A stretch of DNA of 34,746 nucleotides from CAZHOV01 sp964534315 (GCA_964534315.1 CAZHOV010000042.1:1-34746); one strand, 5' to 3'. Counted from the stretch's first letter, positions 24,267 to 33,880 are shown. Numbers and translations: made by a program. Notes: generated by a model not told the origin, from the sequence alone.

Positions 24267-24343
24267 GTGTTAGGTTTTTGATGAAATTTAAATAGCAAGC
24301 GTAATGGTTAAGTAATTGAATTATTTTTCTAAATAAAGAAATG

Positions 24344-24351
24344 CAAAATTA
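24344..24351 (-). promoter_or_regulatory. Candidate -7 box for the metalloprotease gene
   Basis: CAAAATTA on the plus strand is TAATTTTG on the minus strand, an exact TAnnTTTG match about 78 nt upstream of the start. A CGAAAA about 18 nt further up could be a poor -33 element. Confidence 0.4.
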
Positions 24352-24442
24352 CCTAAATATTAATTATTTCGAAAACCTATTATCAAACCTAAATAGTCGG
24401 CTGCTTTTAATTATAAATGATTTTCTACAAATTCCAATTTCT

Positions 24443-24473
24443 TTTGTCTCCTTCCTTAAAATTGGTAATTTTG
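24443..24473 (+). promoter_or_regulatory. Candidate promoter of the FG-GAP lipoprotein gene
   Basis: TTTG (24443-24446) and TAATTTTG (24466-24473) are separated by 19 nt, close to the Bacteroidota sigma-A consensus of TTTG then TAnnTTTG. The start codon follows about 31 nt later, giving a leader of about 25 nt. It is the best two-part promoter match in the window. Confidence 0.6.
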
Positions 24474-24504
24474 AGTTATTGAAAAAGAATTATCAAAAAA
24501 AATA

Positions 24505-27500
24505 ATGATCGTGATGCAGCGGATTCTATATTTCTTATTCCTATTGATCGTGGTGAGTTGTAATGCTCCACAGGAGGAAGAAAACACCAACACCCCTAAA
24601 TCCTCCGACCAAAAACAGCGTTTTCAATTGCTCAATCCCGACCAAACGGGGATTTCCTTTCAAAATCAGATCAAGGAAACCTACGAGATTAATATCCTTA
24701 ACTACGAATACCTGTATAACGGTGCGGGTGTATCTGTTGGGGATCTCAATAACGACGGGCTTCCGGAGATCTACTTTGTCAGTAACCAGTTTGCTAATAA
24801 ACTGTACCTGAATAAAGGGAATATGCAATTCGAAGATATCACGGATAAGGCCGGCCTTGCTGTCGAAGAAGGCTTTAAAACAGGCGTCACTATGGCTGAT
24901 GTCAATGCCGACGGTCTGCTGGATATCTATGTCTGCCGCACCAATAAAGATTCTGAGGGCCTCAAAGACAATATCCTTTTCATCAATAATGGAGACCTAA
25001 CGTTTACCGATAAAACAGCTGAATACAATCTGCTCGACAATTCGAATACCAACCACGCCAACTTTTTTGACTACGACCTCGACGGCGATCTAGATCTTTA
25101 TCTGCTCAATCACAAAACGGGATTCAAACAGGCCACTAATATGCGGCTAAAGCAAGACGAACAGGGGAAGATCACCCGCATCCTGGAGCCTGAAACGCCC
25201 TACGAATCGGATCGTCTTTACAGAAATGATAACGGAAAGTTTGTCAACGTATCTGAGTCTGCCGGCATCGTCAATTCTACTTTCGGCCTTAGCGCCACCG
25301 TCTCTGACATCAACATGGACGGTTATCCCGATATCTTTGTGGCTAATGACTACATCGAACCAGACAACGTTTACATCAACAATGGCGATGGTACTTTCAC
25401 GGATAAATATTTTGAGTACTTCCGCCACTCCAGCCAAAATAGTATGGGTGCTGATATTGCCGATTTCAACAACGATGCCCTGCCGGATATTGTCGTCCTT
25501 GATATGGCTTCTAATGACCATGTGCGCTACAAAACACTGATGACCTCTTTGAGAACGGATCGATACAATACCCTTCTGAAATATGGTTATGGACATCAGA
25601 TCGAGCGTAATATGTTGCAAGTTAATAATGGTGACGGCACTTTTAGTGAAATCGCCCAATTGGCGGGCATCTCCAATACCGACTGGAGCTGGGGAGCATT
25701 ATTCTACGATATGGATAATGACGGATTAAAAGACCTCTTCATCGGAAATGGTTATCGCCGAGACCTTACCGACCTGGACTATGTTACTTATGTCAGAGAC
25801 TCTATTGAAAAGACTGGCGGGGTCAACAATCAAAGATTTCCAAGCGTTTATGACTTTTTGGAGATTTTACCCAGCACCAAACTTCGCAATTATGCCTATT
25901 TAAATCAAGGAAATCTGATGTTTGAAGATGTCACCGATGCCTGGGGAATGGATCAAAAAGGCTTCTCCAACGGTGCCGCCTACGGCGATTTTGACGGCGA
26001 CGGCGACCTTGATCTGGTAACCAACAACATCGATGAGGCAGCTTACCTGTACGAGAATCTGACCGATCAAATAGATACTAAAAACTACCTCCAAATCAAA
26101 TTAGAAGGTCTTGGTGAAAATACTTATGGCCTGGGAACAAAAGTAACTATCCATCAGGGCGATGGTCTTCAGTTTAAGGAATTGAGCCTTACACGCGGCT
26201 TTTTGTCTTCTTCTCAGCCGATCTTGCATTTTGGATTAGGAAATAACCAAACGGTTGATTTGATAGAAGTAGAATGGCCTGACAAAAATTATCAAACCTT
26301 TGAGAATGTTTCTGCCAACCAACTCATGACCATTACCTACGAAAAGACAGGAAAGACGGCACCTAAAAAACAACTGATGGAAAACGAGCTTTTCGAAGAG
26401 GTAACTGATAAGATCGGAGTTGATTTCAGGCATGTAGAAAATAATTTCTCCGATTTTGACCGTGAAAAGCTACTTCCGCGCATGTACTCCAATTCCGGTC
26501 CCTTCTTAGCGGTGGCCGATGTAAATGGCGATGAGCTTGACGATTTTTATATCGGAGGCGCCGCTCAAAGCCCCGGCGCTTTATATATCCAAAACGCCAA
26601 TGCTACGTTTTCAAAAGCTTCCTCGGAGACTTGGGAAGCCGACAAAGCATATGAAGATCTGGAAAGTGTCTTTCTGGATGCCGATGGTGATCAGGATATG
26701 GACCTATATGTCGTCAGTGGCGGAAGCCAACCGCTGGTCAATTCTGAGAAATATACGGATCGACTATATCTCAATGATGGCCAGGGTAACTTCAGCCGCG
26801 CTGAGAATTTCCCGGCCAATAATTCGAGCGGAGCTTGTGCGCTGGCTTATGATTACGACGGCGACGGCGACAAAGACCTATTTGTGGGAGGACGCGTCAG
26901 TCCGGGCGTTTATCCTCGTATTCCAGATAGCTATTTATTTAAGAATAATAATGGAAGTTATGAAGATGTATCCGACAGCGAAGGAGCCCTGATCCGGGAA
27001 GTGGGAATGGTAACCGACATCAAAGTGGGCGACCTTGACGGCGATCAACAGGAAGAAATCCTGGTTACCGGCGAATGGCTGCCGATCATGGTGATGAGTT
27101 ATCAGGATGGTCAATTGGTGGATCGTACCGAAGAATTTGGTTTTTCAAAAACTAACGGCTGGTGGAATTGTATGACGGTGGAAGATTTTGACAACGACGG
27201 CGATCTCGATATCATGGCGGGTAATCTGGGACTAAATTCCCGGCTGGAGGCTTCACCCGAAAGCCCGTTATACCTCTTTGGTAAAGATTTTGACCGAAAC
27301 GGACAAATTGATCCAATCATGGCTTATGCTATTGACGGAAAAATTTATCCTTATGCCCAGCGGGATAATCTAGCCTCTCAGATTCCAAAGATCAAAAAGA
27401 AATTTACGCGTTATCGCCCCTATGCCAAGTCAACGGTAGAGGAGGTTTTTTCACCAGAAGCGTTGGAAGATGCTATGAAATTTGAGGCATATTGCCTGGA

Positions 27501-27879
27501 ATCTTCCTACTTTGAGAATGACAATGGTACGTTCAAAAGAACGGCTTTGCCTCCATTTGCACAGGTCGCTCCCGTTTTTGAGATCCTTTCGGGAGATTTT
27601 AATGATGATGGTAAAAAAGATGCTTTACTAGTAGGTAACTTTGACGGCTCCGAGACCGAAACCGGCCGCTTTGATGCCAGCAACGGCGTATTGCTCCTGA
27701 ATGAAGGAAACGGTAATTGGTCAACGCAACCCAATAGAAAACACGGATTCTGGGCAGCAGGGGAAACGAGAGATATTGCTCCCCTCACGCTGGCAAATGG
27801 AAGAGAATTGATACTCGTAGCCAAAAATAATGATCAGCTGAAAGCCTATGCCTTAAAAAGGAATAGCAAGGTACAATAA
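24505..27879 (+). CDS. FG-GAP/VCBS repeat lipoprotein with ASPIC/UnbV domain
   Basis: This 1124-residue lipoprotein has the lipobox VVSC (Cys19) followed by NAPQEEE, an acidic surface-export-like tail. The body carries thirteen DxNxDGxxD-type calcium loops, for example DLNNDGLPE, DVNADGLLD, DYDLDGDLD, DFDGDGDLD, DYDGDGDKD and DFDNDGDLD. Between two groups of loops lies an ASPIC/UnbV domain (about 530-625: LGTKVTIHQGDGLQF, LSLTRGFLSSSQPILHFGLG). The loops suggest a calcium-bound beta-propeller pair. The function is unknown; in Bacteroidota relatives often accompany SusC/SusD systems, but none is present here. Starts at 24505 and 24514 are equally possible. Confidence 0.92.
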   Translation: MIVMQRILYFLFLLIVVSCNAPQEEENTNTPKSSDQKQRFQLLNPDQTGISFQNQIKETYEINILNYEYLYNGAGVSVGDLNNDGLPEIYFVSNQFANKLYLNKGNMQFEDITDKAGLAVEEGFKTGVTMADVNADGLLDIYVCRTNKDSEGLKDNILFINNGDLTFTDKTAEYNLLDNSNTNHANFFDYDLDGDLDLYLLNHKTGFKQATNMRLKQDEQGKITRILEPETPYESDRLYRNDNGKFVNVSESAGIVNSTFGLSATVSDINMDGYPDIFVANDYIEPDNVYINNGDGTFTDKYFEYFRHSSQNSMGADIADFNNDALPDIVVLDMASNDHVRYKTLMTSLRTDRYNTLLKYGYGHQIERNMLQVNNGDGTFSEIAQLAGISNTDWSWGALFYDMDNDGLKDLFIGNGYRRDLTDLDYVTYVRDSIEKTGGVNNQRFPSVYDFLEILPSTKLRNYAYLNQGNLMFEDVTDAWGMDQKGFSNGAAYGDFDGDGDLDLVTNNIDEAAYLYENLTDQIDTKNYLQIKLEGLGENTYGLGTKVTIHQGDGLQFKELSLTRGFLSSSQPILHFGLGNNQTVDLIEVEWPDKNYQTFENVSANQLMTITYEKTGKTAPKKQLMENELFEEVTDKIGVDFRHVENNFSDFDREKLLPRMYSNSGPFLAVADVNGDELDDFYIGGAAQSPGALYIQNANATFSKASSETWEADKAYEDLESVFLDADGDQDMDLYVVSGGSQPLVNSEKYTDRLYLNDGQGNFSRAENFPANNSSGACALAYDYDGDGDKDLFVGGRVSPGVYPRIPDSYLFKNNNGSYEDVSDSEGALIREVGMVTDIKVGDLDGDQQEEILVTGEWLPIMVMSYQDGQLVDRTEEFGFSKTNGWWNCMTVEDFDNDGDLDIMAGNLGLNSRLEASPESPLYLFGKDFDRNGQIDPIMAYAIDGKIYPYAQRDNLASQIPKIKKKFTRYRPYAKSTVEEVFSPEALEDAMKFEAYCLESSYFENDNGTFKRTALPPFAQVAPVFEILSGDFNDDGKKDALLVGNFDGSETETGRFDASNGVLLLNEGNGNWSTQPNRKHGFWAAGETRDIAPLTLANGRELILVAKNNDQLKAYALKRNSKVQ

Positions 27880-27901
27880 CCAAATTGCACATATAATCAA
27901 T

Positions 27902-29962
27902 ATGGAAGAACAAAATCAGGATGCTCTTCCTGTAAAAAAGAAATATCTCTTTAGGGATGTTAGTTGGTTGCATTTCAACTATCGAGTTTTACAGGAAGCG
28001 AAAGATCCCACTGTACCCCTTTACGAACGCATTAAATTTTTGGCTATTTATTCCTCTAATCTGGATGAATTTTTTAGAGTACGGGTCGCTTCATTGAGGA
28101 GTTTCAAAAAACTCCGAAAGGAAACGCGTCGGGAACTTAAGCTCAAACCCACCCGGACACTAAAAGAAATACGTCGGCTGGTAAAAAAGCAGCAAAATGA
28201 ATTTGGTAAGATCTTCAGGTCGCAAATTATTCCCCAGCTAAAGGAAAACGGTGTACAATTGATCAGGGCTGAAGAATTTCTGCCTGTTCATCAATCCTTT
28301 GCTAAGCATTTTTTTGATGACAAACCCAAAGTGCTCTCCCATCCTATGGAGATCACCGAAAAAGAAGAACAACCCTTTCTAGAAAATAAAGCCCTCTATT
28401 TTGTTGTCGAAGTACCCGGTAAGCTCTATGTGGTTAAAATACCTTCAGACCATTGCGACCGTTTTGTTGTGCTGCCTGCCGATAATGGACAACAATATGT
28501 CACGTTCCTGGACGATATTATCCGATTCCATATACCGGAAATTCTTCCGGGAGAGGAAATAAAAGGGATTTATGCTATAAAGATTTCCAGAGATGCAGAG
28601 TTGTATATCGATGACGAATTTTCAGGTGACTTGATTAAAAAGATCAAAAAGGGATTAGCTGATCGTGATTTGGGATTACCCACTCGGTTGCTCTATGATG
28701 CCAGTATGCCCAAAGAGGTAGTCAAACGGTTGAAGTCTATTTTTAACCTCAGCAAATACGACCTGATTCCTGGTGCCCGCTATCATAATTTCAACGATTT
28801 TTTTGGTTTTCCGGACCCTACCAATAATCCGGACCTTCACAACCCTCCTATGCCGCCGCTTGATCATCCTGAGTTGAGTAAGGTTGATGCCATTATGAAA
28901 GCCATTGAAGAAAAGGACCATATACTGCATTTTCCCTATCAAAAGTTTGATTATTTACTTCGGTTCATGGAAGAAGCCATAGCAGATGAGCAAGTAGAAG
29001 AGATCAAAATCACCTTATACCGGGTTGCTGATAACTCTATGGTAGGAGATTACCTGCTAAAAGCATTGGAGGCAGGCAAAAAAGTTACTGTATTCATAGA
29101 GGCGAAAGCGCGTTTTGATGAAGCTTCTAACCTGAAGTGGGGAGACCGTCTGGAAGCGGCAGGAGCAGTAGTGATGTATAGTTATCCTGGCATCAAAGTA
29201 CACACCAAACTATTGCTGGTACGAAAGCGGGTGGGGGAGAGCTACCGAAACTACGTGTATATCGGAACCGGTAATTTTAATGAAAAAACCGCTAAACTGT
29301 ATTGCGATCATGCCTTATTGACCGCTGATCCAAGACTTGCAGATGAAATCGAGCAGGTTTTCCGGCTATTGGAAGATCGCCAGGAAACCCAATGTGAACA
29401 TATTCTGGTTGCCTCAAAACCTATGCGTAACGCCTTCAAAGCCATGATCGAAAAGGAAATCAACAACGCCAAAAACGGTCAGGAAGCTTATATGATCCTT
29501 AAAATGAATAGTCTTGAGGATAGAGAAATGATGGATCTCTTGTATAAAGCAAGTAAAGCCGGCGTAAAAATCACCCTGATCGTCAGAGGTATTTGTTGCA
29601 TCGTTCCGGGAGATGAAGAATTTAGTCGTCATATTAGTGGCAAAAGTATTGTCGACCGGTTTCTGGAACACGCCCGTGTTTATATTTTTGCCAATGGGGG
29701 CGAGGAGAAAATGTATATCGCCTCTGCCGACTGGATGACGCGAAATCTGCATCGACGCATCGAAGTAGCTGCTCCGATCTATGACCCCGATATTTATAAA
29801 CAGATCCGCGATATCATTGATCTTCAACTAAAGGATAATACCAAAGCAAGGTCGCTAAATGCCGGAAAATTAAATAAATATGAAAAGAATTTGAAACAAG
29901 ATAATAAAGACTACAGGGCTCAAACAGATACTTACAGTTATTTAGAAAATTTATTGGATTAA
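27902..29962 (+). CDS. ppk1: Polyphosphate kinase 1
   Basis: This enzyme makes inorganic polyphosphate from ATP. At 686 residues it matches the family. The N-terminal domain has the signature RDVSWLHFNYRVLQEA and SSNLDEFFRVRVASL. The catalytic domain contains the phosphohistidine H434 in GIKVHTKLLLV, a second conserved His (H590 in EHARVYIF), and IASADWMTRNLHRR. It lies only 22 nt downstream of the FG-GAP gene, so the two may be cotranscribed, and 53 nt upstream of the haem-binding gene. Confidence 0.97.
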   Translation: MEEQNQDALPVKKKYLFRDVSWLHFNYRVLQEAKDPTVPLYERIKFLAIYSSNLDEFFRVRVASLRSFKKLRKETRRELKLKPTRTLKEIRRLVKKQQNEFGKIFRSQIIPQLKENGVQLIRAEEFLPVHQSFAKHFFDDKPKVLSHPMEITEKEEQPFLENKALYFVVEVPGKLYVVKIPSDHCDRFVVLPADNGQQYVTFLDDIIRFHIPEILPGEEIKGIYAIKISRDAELYIDDEFSGDLIKKIKKGLADRDLGLPTRLLYDASMPKEVVKRLKSIFNLSKYDLIPGARYHNFNDFFGFPDPTNNPDLHNPPMPPLDHPELSKVDAIMKAIEEKDHILHFPYQKFDYLLRFMEEAIADEQVEEIKITLYRVADNSMVGDYLLKALEAGKKVTVFIEAKARFDEASNLKWGDRLEAAGAVVMYSYPGIKVHTKLLLVRKRVGESYRNYVYIGTGNFNEKTAKLYCDHALLTADPRLADEIEQVFRLLEDRQETQCEHILVASKPMRNAFKAMIEKEINNAKNGQEAYMILKMNSLEDREMMDLLYKASKAGVKITLIVRGICCIVPGDEEFSRHISGKSIVDRFLEHARVYIFANGGEEKMYIASADWMTRNLHRRIEVAAPIYDPDIYKQIRDIIDLQLKDNTKARSLNAGKLNKYEKNLKQDNKDYRAQTDTYSYLENLLD

Positions 29963-30015
29963 AAAAGCGCGGCCAAAAAGCATAGACTCATTCACCAAAA
30001 AATGGAAGAAATAAG

Positions 30016-30552
30016 ATGAAAGGAAAAACTTTTTTATGGATTTTGCTGGGATTGATCATCATTTTTGCAGGCATACAATTTATTCCGGTAGACCGGTCTG
30101 CTGAGGAGGTAGACCAAATGGTTGAGTTTGCTACTATTGAACAACCACCTTCGGAATTAGCTACCTTATTGAAGGATGCTTGTTATGATTGTCATTCTTA
30201 CGAAACGACCTATCCCTGGTATGCCAAAGTTGCACCGGTTTCCTGGATGATTCAGGATCACGTAACTCATGGTCGGGGAAATTTGAATTTTTCTATTTGG
30301 GGAACCTACCCCAAAGACAAGCAAGCTCACAAAATGGAAGAAGTGGCTGAGGAAGTAGCGGAAGGTGAAATGCCTCTGAAAGGGTATGTAGCCATGCATG
30401 CAGAAGCACAGCTGACTGCCCAACAAAAAGAAATGCTGGAAAACTGGTTCATGAAAAGAGCCAAGACACCGGTACAACAACCAATGCCCAGCATCAATAC
30501 GACAAAAAAGAAAGAATTAAGATTGAAACGCGACGAGAATCCAACAGAGTAA
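30016..30552 (+). CDS. Haem-binding domain protein (c-type CxxCH), membrane-anchored
   Basis: This 178-residue protein has an N-terminal membrane anchor (residues 6-23) and then a Haem_bd-type domain. CYDCH (C56, C59, H60) is a covalent haem c site, followed by the family pattern YPWYAKVAPVSW, HVTHGRGNLNFSIW and a MPLKGY segment with a possible axial Met. It is exported to the periplasmic face. The redox partner is unknown. The C-terminal tail is lysine-rich. Confidence 0.88.
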   Translation: MKGKTFLWILLGLIIIFAGIQFIPVDRSAEEVDQMVEFATIEQPPSELATLLKDACYDCHSYETTYPWYAKVAPVSWMIQDHVTHGRGNLNFSIWGTYPKDKQAHKMEEVAEEVAEGEMPLKGYVAMHAEAQLTAQQKEMLENWFMKRAKTPVQQPMPSINTTKKKELRLKRDENPTE

Positions 30553-30585
30553 TCTTAAAAAATTCCTCTCTTAAAATCGTCATAT

Positions 30586-30623
30586 ATGAGTTTTTCCGTC
30601 ATGATAAATTTCGGAGAACTCAT
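30586..30623. terminator. Imperfect hairpin between convergent genes
   Basis: ATGAGTT (30586-30592) pairs with AACTCAT (30617-30623), and CCG (30596-30598) with CGG (30612-30614), across a bulge. It lies between the haem-binding gene and the convergent small secreted-protein gene, and is probably a shared terminator. Confidence 0.45.
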
Positions 30624-30627
30624 GATT

Positions 30628-31014
30628 TTACTTGATCGTTACCTTCTTGGTGATCTTTTTGGTAAACGACTGTAATTCTACATCGTATTCTCCCTTTCCA
30701 TAAGGATTGAGATCCAACTCGTAGATAGCGTCGACCGGCAATTTGGACACATCTTCCTGAACGACAATCTCGCCGGATTGATTTTTAACGATGATATTGT
30801 GGAGATTAAAATTGATGGACTCAAAGTCAATATAATAGGTTTGATTTTCTTCATCTTGATAAAAAGACCAGGAAGCATCAGAAGCGTCAACCAAGCTCAA
30901 TTGCTGAGCAGAAGGATTTTCGCCGTCGATGGATTTAGCAGTGGTCTGTGCAGATAAGGTAGCAGAGAAAGAAATTGCAAAAAATAGTGCAAATAATAAT
31001 ACCAAACGCTTCAT
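30628..31014 (-). CDS. Small secreted protein, 128 aa
   Basis: Residues 1-22 form a clear signal peptide (FALFFAISFSATLSA). The mature part is beta-rich: YYIDFESINFNLHNIIV and SGEIVVQEDVSKLPVDAIYELDL, ending in GEYDVELQSFTKKITKKVTIK-like strands. This C-terminus resembles DUF3244 or a short T9SS-type beta sandwich, but the similarity is only general. The role is unknown. Confidence 0.7.
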   Translation of the reverse strand: MKRLVLLFALFFAISFSATLSAQTTAKSIDGENPSAQQLSLVDASDASWSFYQDEENQTYYIDFESINFNLHNIIVKNQSGEIVVQEDVSKLPVDAIYELDLNPYGKGEYDVELQSFTKKITKKVTIK

Positions 31015-31331
31015 TTCAGATATGCTTTAAATAGTGGTTAAAGTGAAATAGTTTTCAAAAGTAATACTTTTCAAGAGAAAATTAAAACAGCCCTTTCTCA
31101 GAATTGTTGCCATTTTATCTAAAGAAACAAAATGATCCAAGACAAATACCGTCAAATACTGAGCCGGGTGAAATATTGTTAGAGAAATAAACGGATGTGG
31201 GAAATATTATATTTTTTTATTGAGAATAATCAACTACCGAAAATACAAAGACTTTCAAAATATATTTACTCTCAACTTTTCATTAACGTGCGTTTTTGGG
31301 GTTTATTGTAAAGATTAAATATTTTTTTAAT
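31015..31331. promoter_or_regulatory. 317-nt AT-rich intergenic region with candidate -7 box at 31056-31063
   Basis: No coding frame is evident. CAAAAGTA (31056-31063) is an exact minus-strand TAnnTTTG match (TACTTTTG), about 42 nt upstream of the secreted-protein start. No -33 box is clear. The right part (31200-31320) is very AT-rich and is the 3' region of the Nudix gene; I see no hairpin strong enough to call. Confidence 0.35.
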
Positions 31332-31949
31332 TTATTTACCGGCTTTGATTACGTCTACGATACTTTTATAAATTGGTTGCTGCTCTGATAGAAAAGTATC
31401 GATATCATACCAATCTGCTAATTCGATAGATTCTTCGTGCTGAGGCGTCAGTTTTTCTTGGTCGGCAAACATTTTATACCAATATGTTTTTTTGAGGATG
31501 CGTTTATTTTTTTCTTTGTAGGTGTGGTAAGAATACTGAAGGAACTTTCCCAGTGAAACCTTTCCCAGTCCGGTTTCTTCTATCACCTCTCTAATGGCTC
31601 CTTGTTCCGGAGATTCGCCCTTTTCAATTTTTCCTTTGGGCAGATCCCAGTAGTTTTTCCGGTAAATGGCCAGCATCGCACCTTCAGGGTTAATCACCAG
31701 GCCACCGCCAGCTTCAATGATTTTGTAGAGGGATTTAAAATCTTCAAATAGCTGGTCGGGGTCATTGGAAAAGAGGGTTACCGAATCATAACGATTGGTT
31801 TTTTCCAGTAGATCAATGTAATTGACCAGCCATTTTTTCTTCCCGGGGTATCTGGCTACCAAATTTCGGTCGTCTCCGGGTAGGGCAGATATAAATTCCT
31901 GGGTTTCTCCCAGCAAAAGAGGGGTCTCATTTATATATATTTTGTACAT
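31332..31949 (-). CDS. Nudix hydrolase with N-terminal extension
   Basis: This 205-residue protein hydrolyses a nucleoside diphosphate linked to another group; the substrate is unknown. The Nudix box is residues 106-128 (G106, E112, R120, E121, E124, E125, G127). An N-terminal extension of about 80 residues (MYKIYINETPLLL onward) resembles that of other Bacteroidota Nudix proteins. Its start codon lies 16 nt from the pyrE start on the other strand, so the promoters must overlap the coding regions or each other. Confidence 0.9.
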   Translation of the reverse strand: MYKIYINETPLLLGETQEFISALPGDDRNLVARYPGKKKWLVNYIDLLEKTNRYDSVTLFSNDPDQLFEDFKSLYKIIEAGGGLVINPEGAMLAIYRKNYWDLPKGKIEKGESPEQGAIREVIEETGLGKVSLGKFLQYSYHTYKEKNKRILKKTYWYKMFADQEKLTPQHEESIELADWYDIDTFLSEQQPIYKSIVDVIKAGK

Positions 31950-31965
31950 TTGCCAAGTTTTATTT

Positions 31966-32595
31966 ATGATGAAAGAAAATTTAGCTATAGCAAAGGATGT
32001 AGCCCAACGGCTCTTGCAAATTAAAGCAATTCAATTGAATACTGAAAATCCGTTTGTCTGGTCTTCAGGTATTGAATCGCCTATTTATTGTGATAACCGA
32101 ATGGTCTTATCCCATGTTCCGGTCAGAAATGCGATCATTGACTACTTTAAGGAGTCCTCTTCTGCCTTTGAGCCCTTTGATGGAGTGGCAGGAGTAGCTA
32201 CAGCAGGGATTCCCCACGGCATGCTCCTGGCTGACCGGCTTGATTTACCCTTTATTTATGTCCGTAGTAAGGCTAAAGGGCACGGAAAGAAGAATCAGAT
32301 TGAAGGAAAGCTGGAAGCCAACCACTCTTATCTGGTAATCGAAGACCTCATTTCAACCGGCGGGAGTTCGCTTAAGGCTGTTGAAGCCATCCGAGAGGCG
32401 GGAGCTAGTGTTAGAGGGGTTATGGCGATTTTTTCATACGGATTTCCTCGTGCAACAAAGGCTTTCGAAGCTGCTAATTGTCCCTTTTCAACCTTATCGA
32501 ATTTCGAAACGTTAATCCAAGAAGCAGTGGCTCAAAACTATATAAAGGAAAAAGATATTCACACATTACTTGATTGGAAAAAACAATTTCAATAA
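31966..32595 (+). CDS. pyrE: Orotate phosphoribosyltransferase
   Basis: This enzyme converts orotate and PRPP to OMP in pyrimidine synthesis. Starting at ATG 31966 (or 31969) the protein is 209 residues, the usual length; the frame is open further upstream into the Nudix gene, which is not a credible start. Motifs are PFVWSSGIESPIYCDNR, the RSKAKGHGKKNQIEG loop, and the PRPP site YLVIEDLISTGGSSLKAV. TACATTTG at 31945-31952 matches the -7 consensus but would leave only a very short leader and has no -33 box. Confidence 0.95.
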   Translation: MMKENLAIAKDVAQRLLQIKAIQLNTENPFVWSSGIESPIYCDNRMVLSHVPVRNAIIDYFKESSSAFEPFDGVAGVATAGIPHGMLLADRLDLPFIYVRSKAKGHGKKNQIEGKLEANHSYLVIEDLISTGGSSLKAVEAIREAGASVRGVMAIFSYGFPRATKAFEAANCPFSTLSNFETLIQEAVAQNYIKEKDIHTLLDWKKQFQ

Positions 32596-32672
32596 TTATT
32601 CATTCGGCACTAAATTTTTTGTAGATTCTAAACTGATTAACCCAAAAAAAGCCGAAAAACTAACACTTTGTT

Positions 32673-33752
32673 ATGACCATTATCAACGAAAAATCAGAAC
32701 AATTTTTAAAAGCATATTTAGATAATGCATCACCCACCGGTTTCGAAGCTGCCGGTCAAAAACTCTGGCTGGAGTACATTAAGCCCTACATCGACGACTG
32801 GAGCCTGGATAACTACGGTACCCTCTATGGGGTGATCAATCCGGGTAAGCCTTATAAAGTAGTGATTGAGGGACATGCCGATGAGATTTCCTGGTTTGTC
32901 CATTATATTACCGACGACGGCTTCCTGCATGTTGTCCGGAACGGTGGCTCTGACCACCTCATCGCTCCATCGAAGCGCGTTGATGTGCATACATCCAAAG
33001 GTATCGTCAAAGGTGTTTTCGGATGGCCTGCTATCCATACCCGAAAAGGAGAAGATGCTAAACTAACCCCGAAGGTGGATAATATCTTTATTGATGTAGG
33101 AGCGAAAGATAAAAAAGAGGTGGAAGAGATGGGGATCCACGTTGGTTGCGTAATCACCTACGAAGATGAGATGATCATTTTAAATGACAGGTACTACGTG
33201 GGCAGGGCGCTGGATAACCGTCTTGGCGGGTTTTGTATTGCCGAAGTAGCACGCCTCATCAAAGAAAATAAAGTAGAGCTGCCATACACCTTGTACGTAG
33301 TCAATTCCGTGCAGGAAGAAGTAGGCCTGAGAGGAGCCGAAATGATCACCCAGACGATAAAGCCTAACGTCGCCATCGTAACGGATGTCACCCATGATAC
33401 ACACACCCCTCTTGTAAATAAGAAAAAGATCGGAGATGTGAAATCTGGCAAAGGTCCTTCTGTTACCTATGCTCCCGCTGTACATCAAAAGCTATTGAGC
33501 CTGATCGTTGAAGCAGCAGAAGAAAACGATATCAATCTGCAACGTGAAGCAGCTTCTCGCAGTACTGGTACCGACACCGACGCCTTTGCCTATTCAAATG
33601 GGGGAGTACCTTCTGCATTGATCTCGTTACCTCTACGCTACATGCACACCACAGTAGAAATGGCCCATAAAGATGATGTCAATGACGTTATCAACCTCAT
33701 CTACCAAACCTTACTAAAGATCGAGGATAGCCATAACTTTAAGTACTTTTAG
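32673..33752 (+). CDS. M42-family metalloaminopeptidase
   Basis: This cytosolic, probably dodecameric aminopeptidase has 359 residues, the normal length. Metal and catalytic residues are all present: H68 and D70 (GHADEI), D181 (GRALDNRLGG), E215 and E216 (VQEEVGLRGA), D238 (TDVTHDTHTP) and H325 (RYMHTTVEM). It follows pyrE by 77 nt and may be transcribed separately. Two overlapping hairpins follow the stop. Confidence 0.93.
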   Translation: MTIINEKSEQFLKAYLDNASPTGFEAAGQKLWLEYIKPYIDDWSLDNYGTLYGVINPGKPYKVVIEGHADEISWFVHYITDDGFLHVVRNGGSDHLIAPSKRVDVHTSKGIVKGVFGWPAIHTRKGEDAKLTPKVDNIFIDVGAKDKKEVEEMGIHVGCVITYEDEMIILNDRYYVGRALDNRLGGFCIAEVARLIKENKVELPYTLYVVNSVQEEVGLRGAEMITQTIKPNVAIVTDVTHDTHTPLVNKKKIGDVKSGKGPSVTYAPAVHQKLLSLIVEAAEENDINLQREAASRSTGTDTDAFAYSNGGVPSALISLPLRYMHTTVEMAHKDDVNDVINLIYQTLLKIEDSHNFKYF

Positions 33753-33763
33753 CAATGGAATTA

Positions 33764-33823
33764 CCCCTTGGTTGTACTCGACCAAGGGGGTGTTTCATAA
33801 TACCAATGGTGTTATGAAACACC
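33764..33823 (+). terminator. Two adjacent overlapping hairpins after the M42 gene
   Basis: Hairpin 1 is CCCCTTGGT (33764-33772) with ACCAAGGGG (33781-33789). Hairpin 2 is GGTGTTTCATAA (33789-33800) with TTATGAAACACC (33812-33823), a perfect 12-bp stem. They share base 33789. No long U-tract follows. It lies between convergent genes, so a bidirectional terminator is likely. Confidence 0.7.
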
Positions 33824-33880
33824 AAATTTCTTCTTTCCCAAAACAACCTTCTTTTATTAAGCAGCGACGGCCCTTATGAC

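Noticed and set aside
24563..25659. Open frames on either strand within the FG-GAP gene
   Set aside because: They are shadows of a strongly coding gene. The FG-GAP motifs identify the true frame.
31822..31965. 48-residue N-terminal extension of pyrE
   Set aside because: It overlaps the Nudix gene on the other strand and has no counterpart in the usual 209-residue enzyme. The ATG at 31966 is used instead.
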